Shown: positions 42,263 through 42,301 of the stretch, piece after piece
Position numbering within the stretch: the stretch's first letter is position 1
How the letters are laid out: each line of letters opens with the position of its first letter
NCBI RefSeq assembly: GCF_010692745.1
Contig: NZ_JAAHTB010000038.1
Location: 1 to 42,301, forward strand
Direction of reading: 5' to 3'
Length of the DNA: 42,301 nucleotides
Source: Methylobacterium sp. BTF04
GTDB taxonomy: Bacteria; Pseudomonadota; Alphaproteobacteria; Rhizobiales; Beijerinckiaceae
Translations under genes and position numbers: made by a program
The notes under the pieces: model-generated
Database searches by the model: none
Seen by the model: the letters and a program-made list of their open reading frames with translations, nothing else
Told to the model about the DNA's origin: nothing

Positions 42263-42301
42263 CTGTGCTGAGTCGCGCGTTCGGGGTTCACGCGGAGGCT
42301 T

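Overview
The window is high-GC DNA that reads as a chromosomal segment of an alphaproteobacterium, most likely order Hyphomicrobiales and plausibly Methylobacteriaceae. This rests on gene content and style, not on a database search: a GTTC-N7-GTTC LexA-type box, an Irr/ICE-like box before an iron-uptake gene, a CTAGAA-type -10 before a tRNA, and a YbbN / Lon-N / Trm112 operon. The first ~700 bases are clearly more AT-rich than the rest and hold no convincing gene. I found 33 protein-coding genes that I consider real, one gene remnant and one tRNA. No insertion sequence, integrase, rRNA or CRISPR array was seen.

Layout. 0.7-6.9 kb is a redox and signalling group: a MauG-like di-haem c-type protein, a small membrane protein, a polytopic DoxX/MauE-like membrane protein, an amicyanin-like cupredoxin and, divergent from it, a HAMP-PAS-PAS-GGDEF-EAL protein. 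6.9-13.3 kb (minus strand) holds a zinc-ribbon protein, an APP1-type phosphatase, polA, a decayed HepT/MntA toxin-antitoxin pair and a YihY/BrkB membrane protein. A KefB/YbaL-type antiporter follows on the plus strand. 15.5-18.8 kb is a DNA-repair block: UdgX fused to its partner domain, a radical-SAM repair protein with an upstream LexA-type box, and recX.

18.9-25.2 kb has a membrane-anchored TAXI-type binding protein, then on the minus strand a PilZ protein, a Tat-exported glucose-fructose-oxidoreductase-like enzyme and an OprB-type sugar porin. The last three probably form a periplasmic sugar-oxidation unit behind a 10-bp-arm palindrome. A PAP2 phosphatase and a 2H phosphoesterase follow. 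25.3-30.4 kb (plus strand) has an AlgX/AlgJ-like protein, two small secreted proteins and the YbbN / Lon-N / Trm112 / asparaginase run.

30.4-37.5 kb has a SpoIIAA-like protein and priA (with an unusual in-frame linker insertion) on the minus strand, then a complete Fe(3+) ABC importer (ATPase, binding protein, fused permease) and a tRNA-Val(CAC) with its own promoter. 37.8-42.1 kb is a heavy-metal-type RND pump and its adaptor, translationally coupled through a TTGA overlap.

Most promising leads: the SOS-box-controlled UdgX/radical-SAM cassette; the mau-like trio without any methylamine dehydrogenase; the PilZ / GFOR-like / OprB unit with its palindrome; the truncated HepT beside an intact MntA; and the orphan TAXI protein with a cytoplasmic tail.
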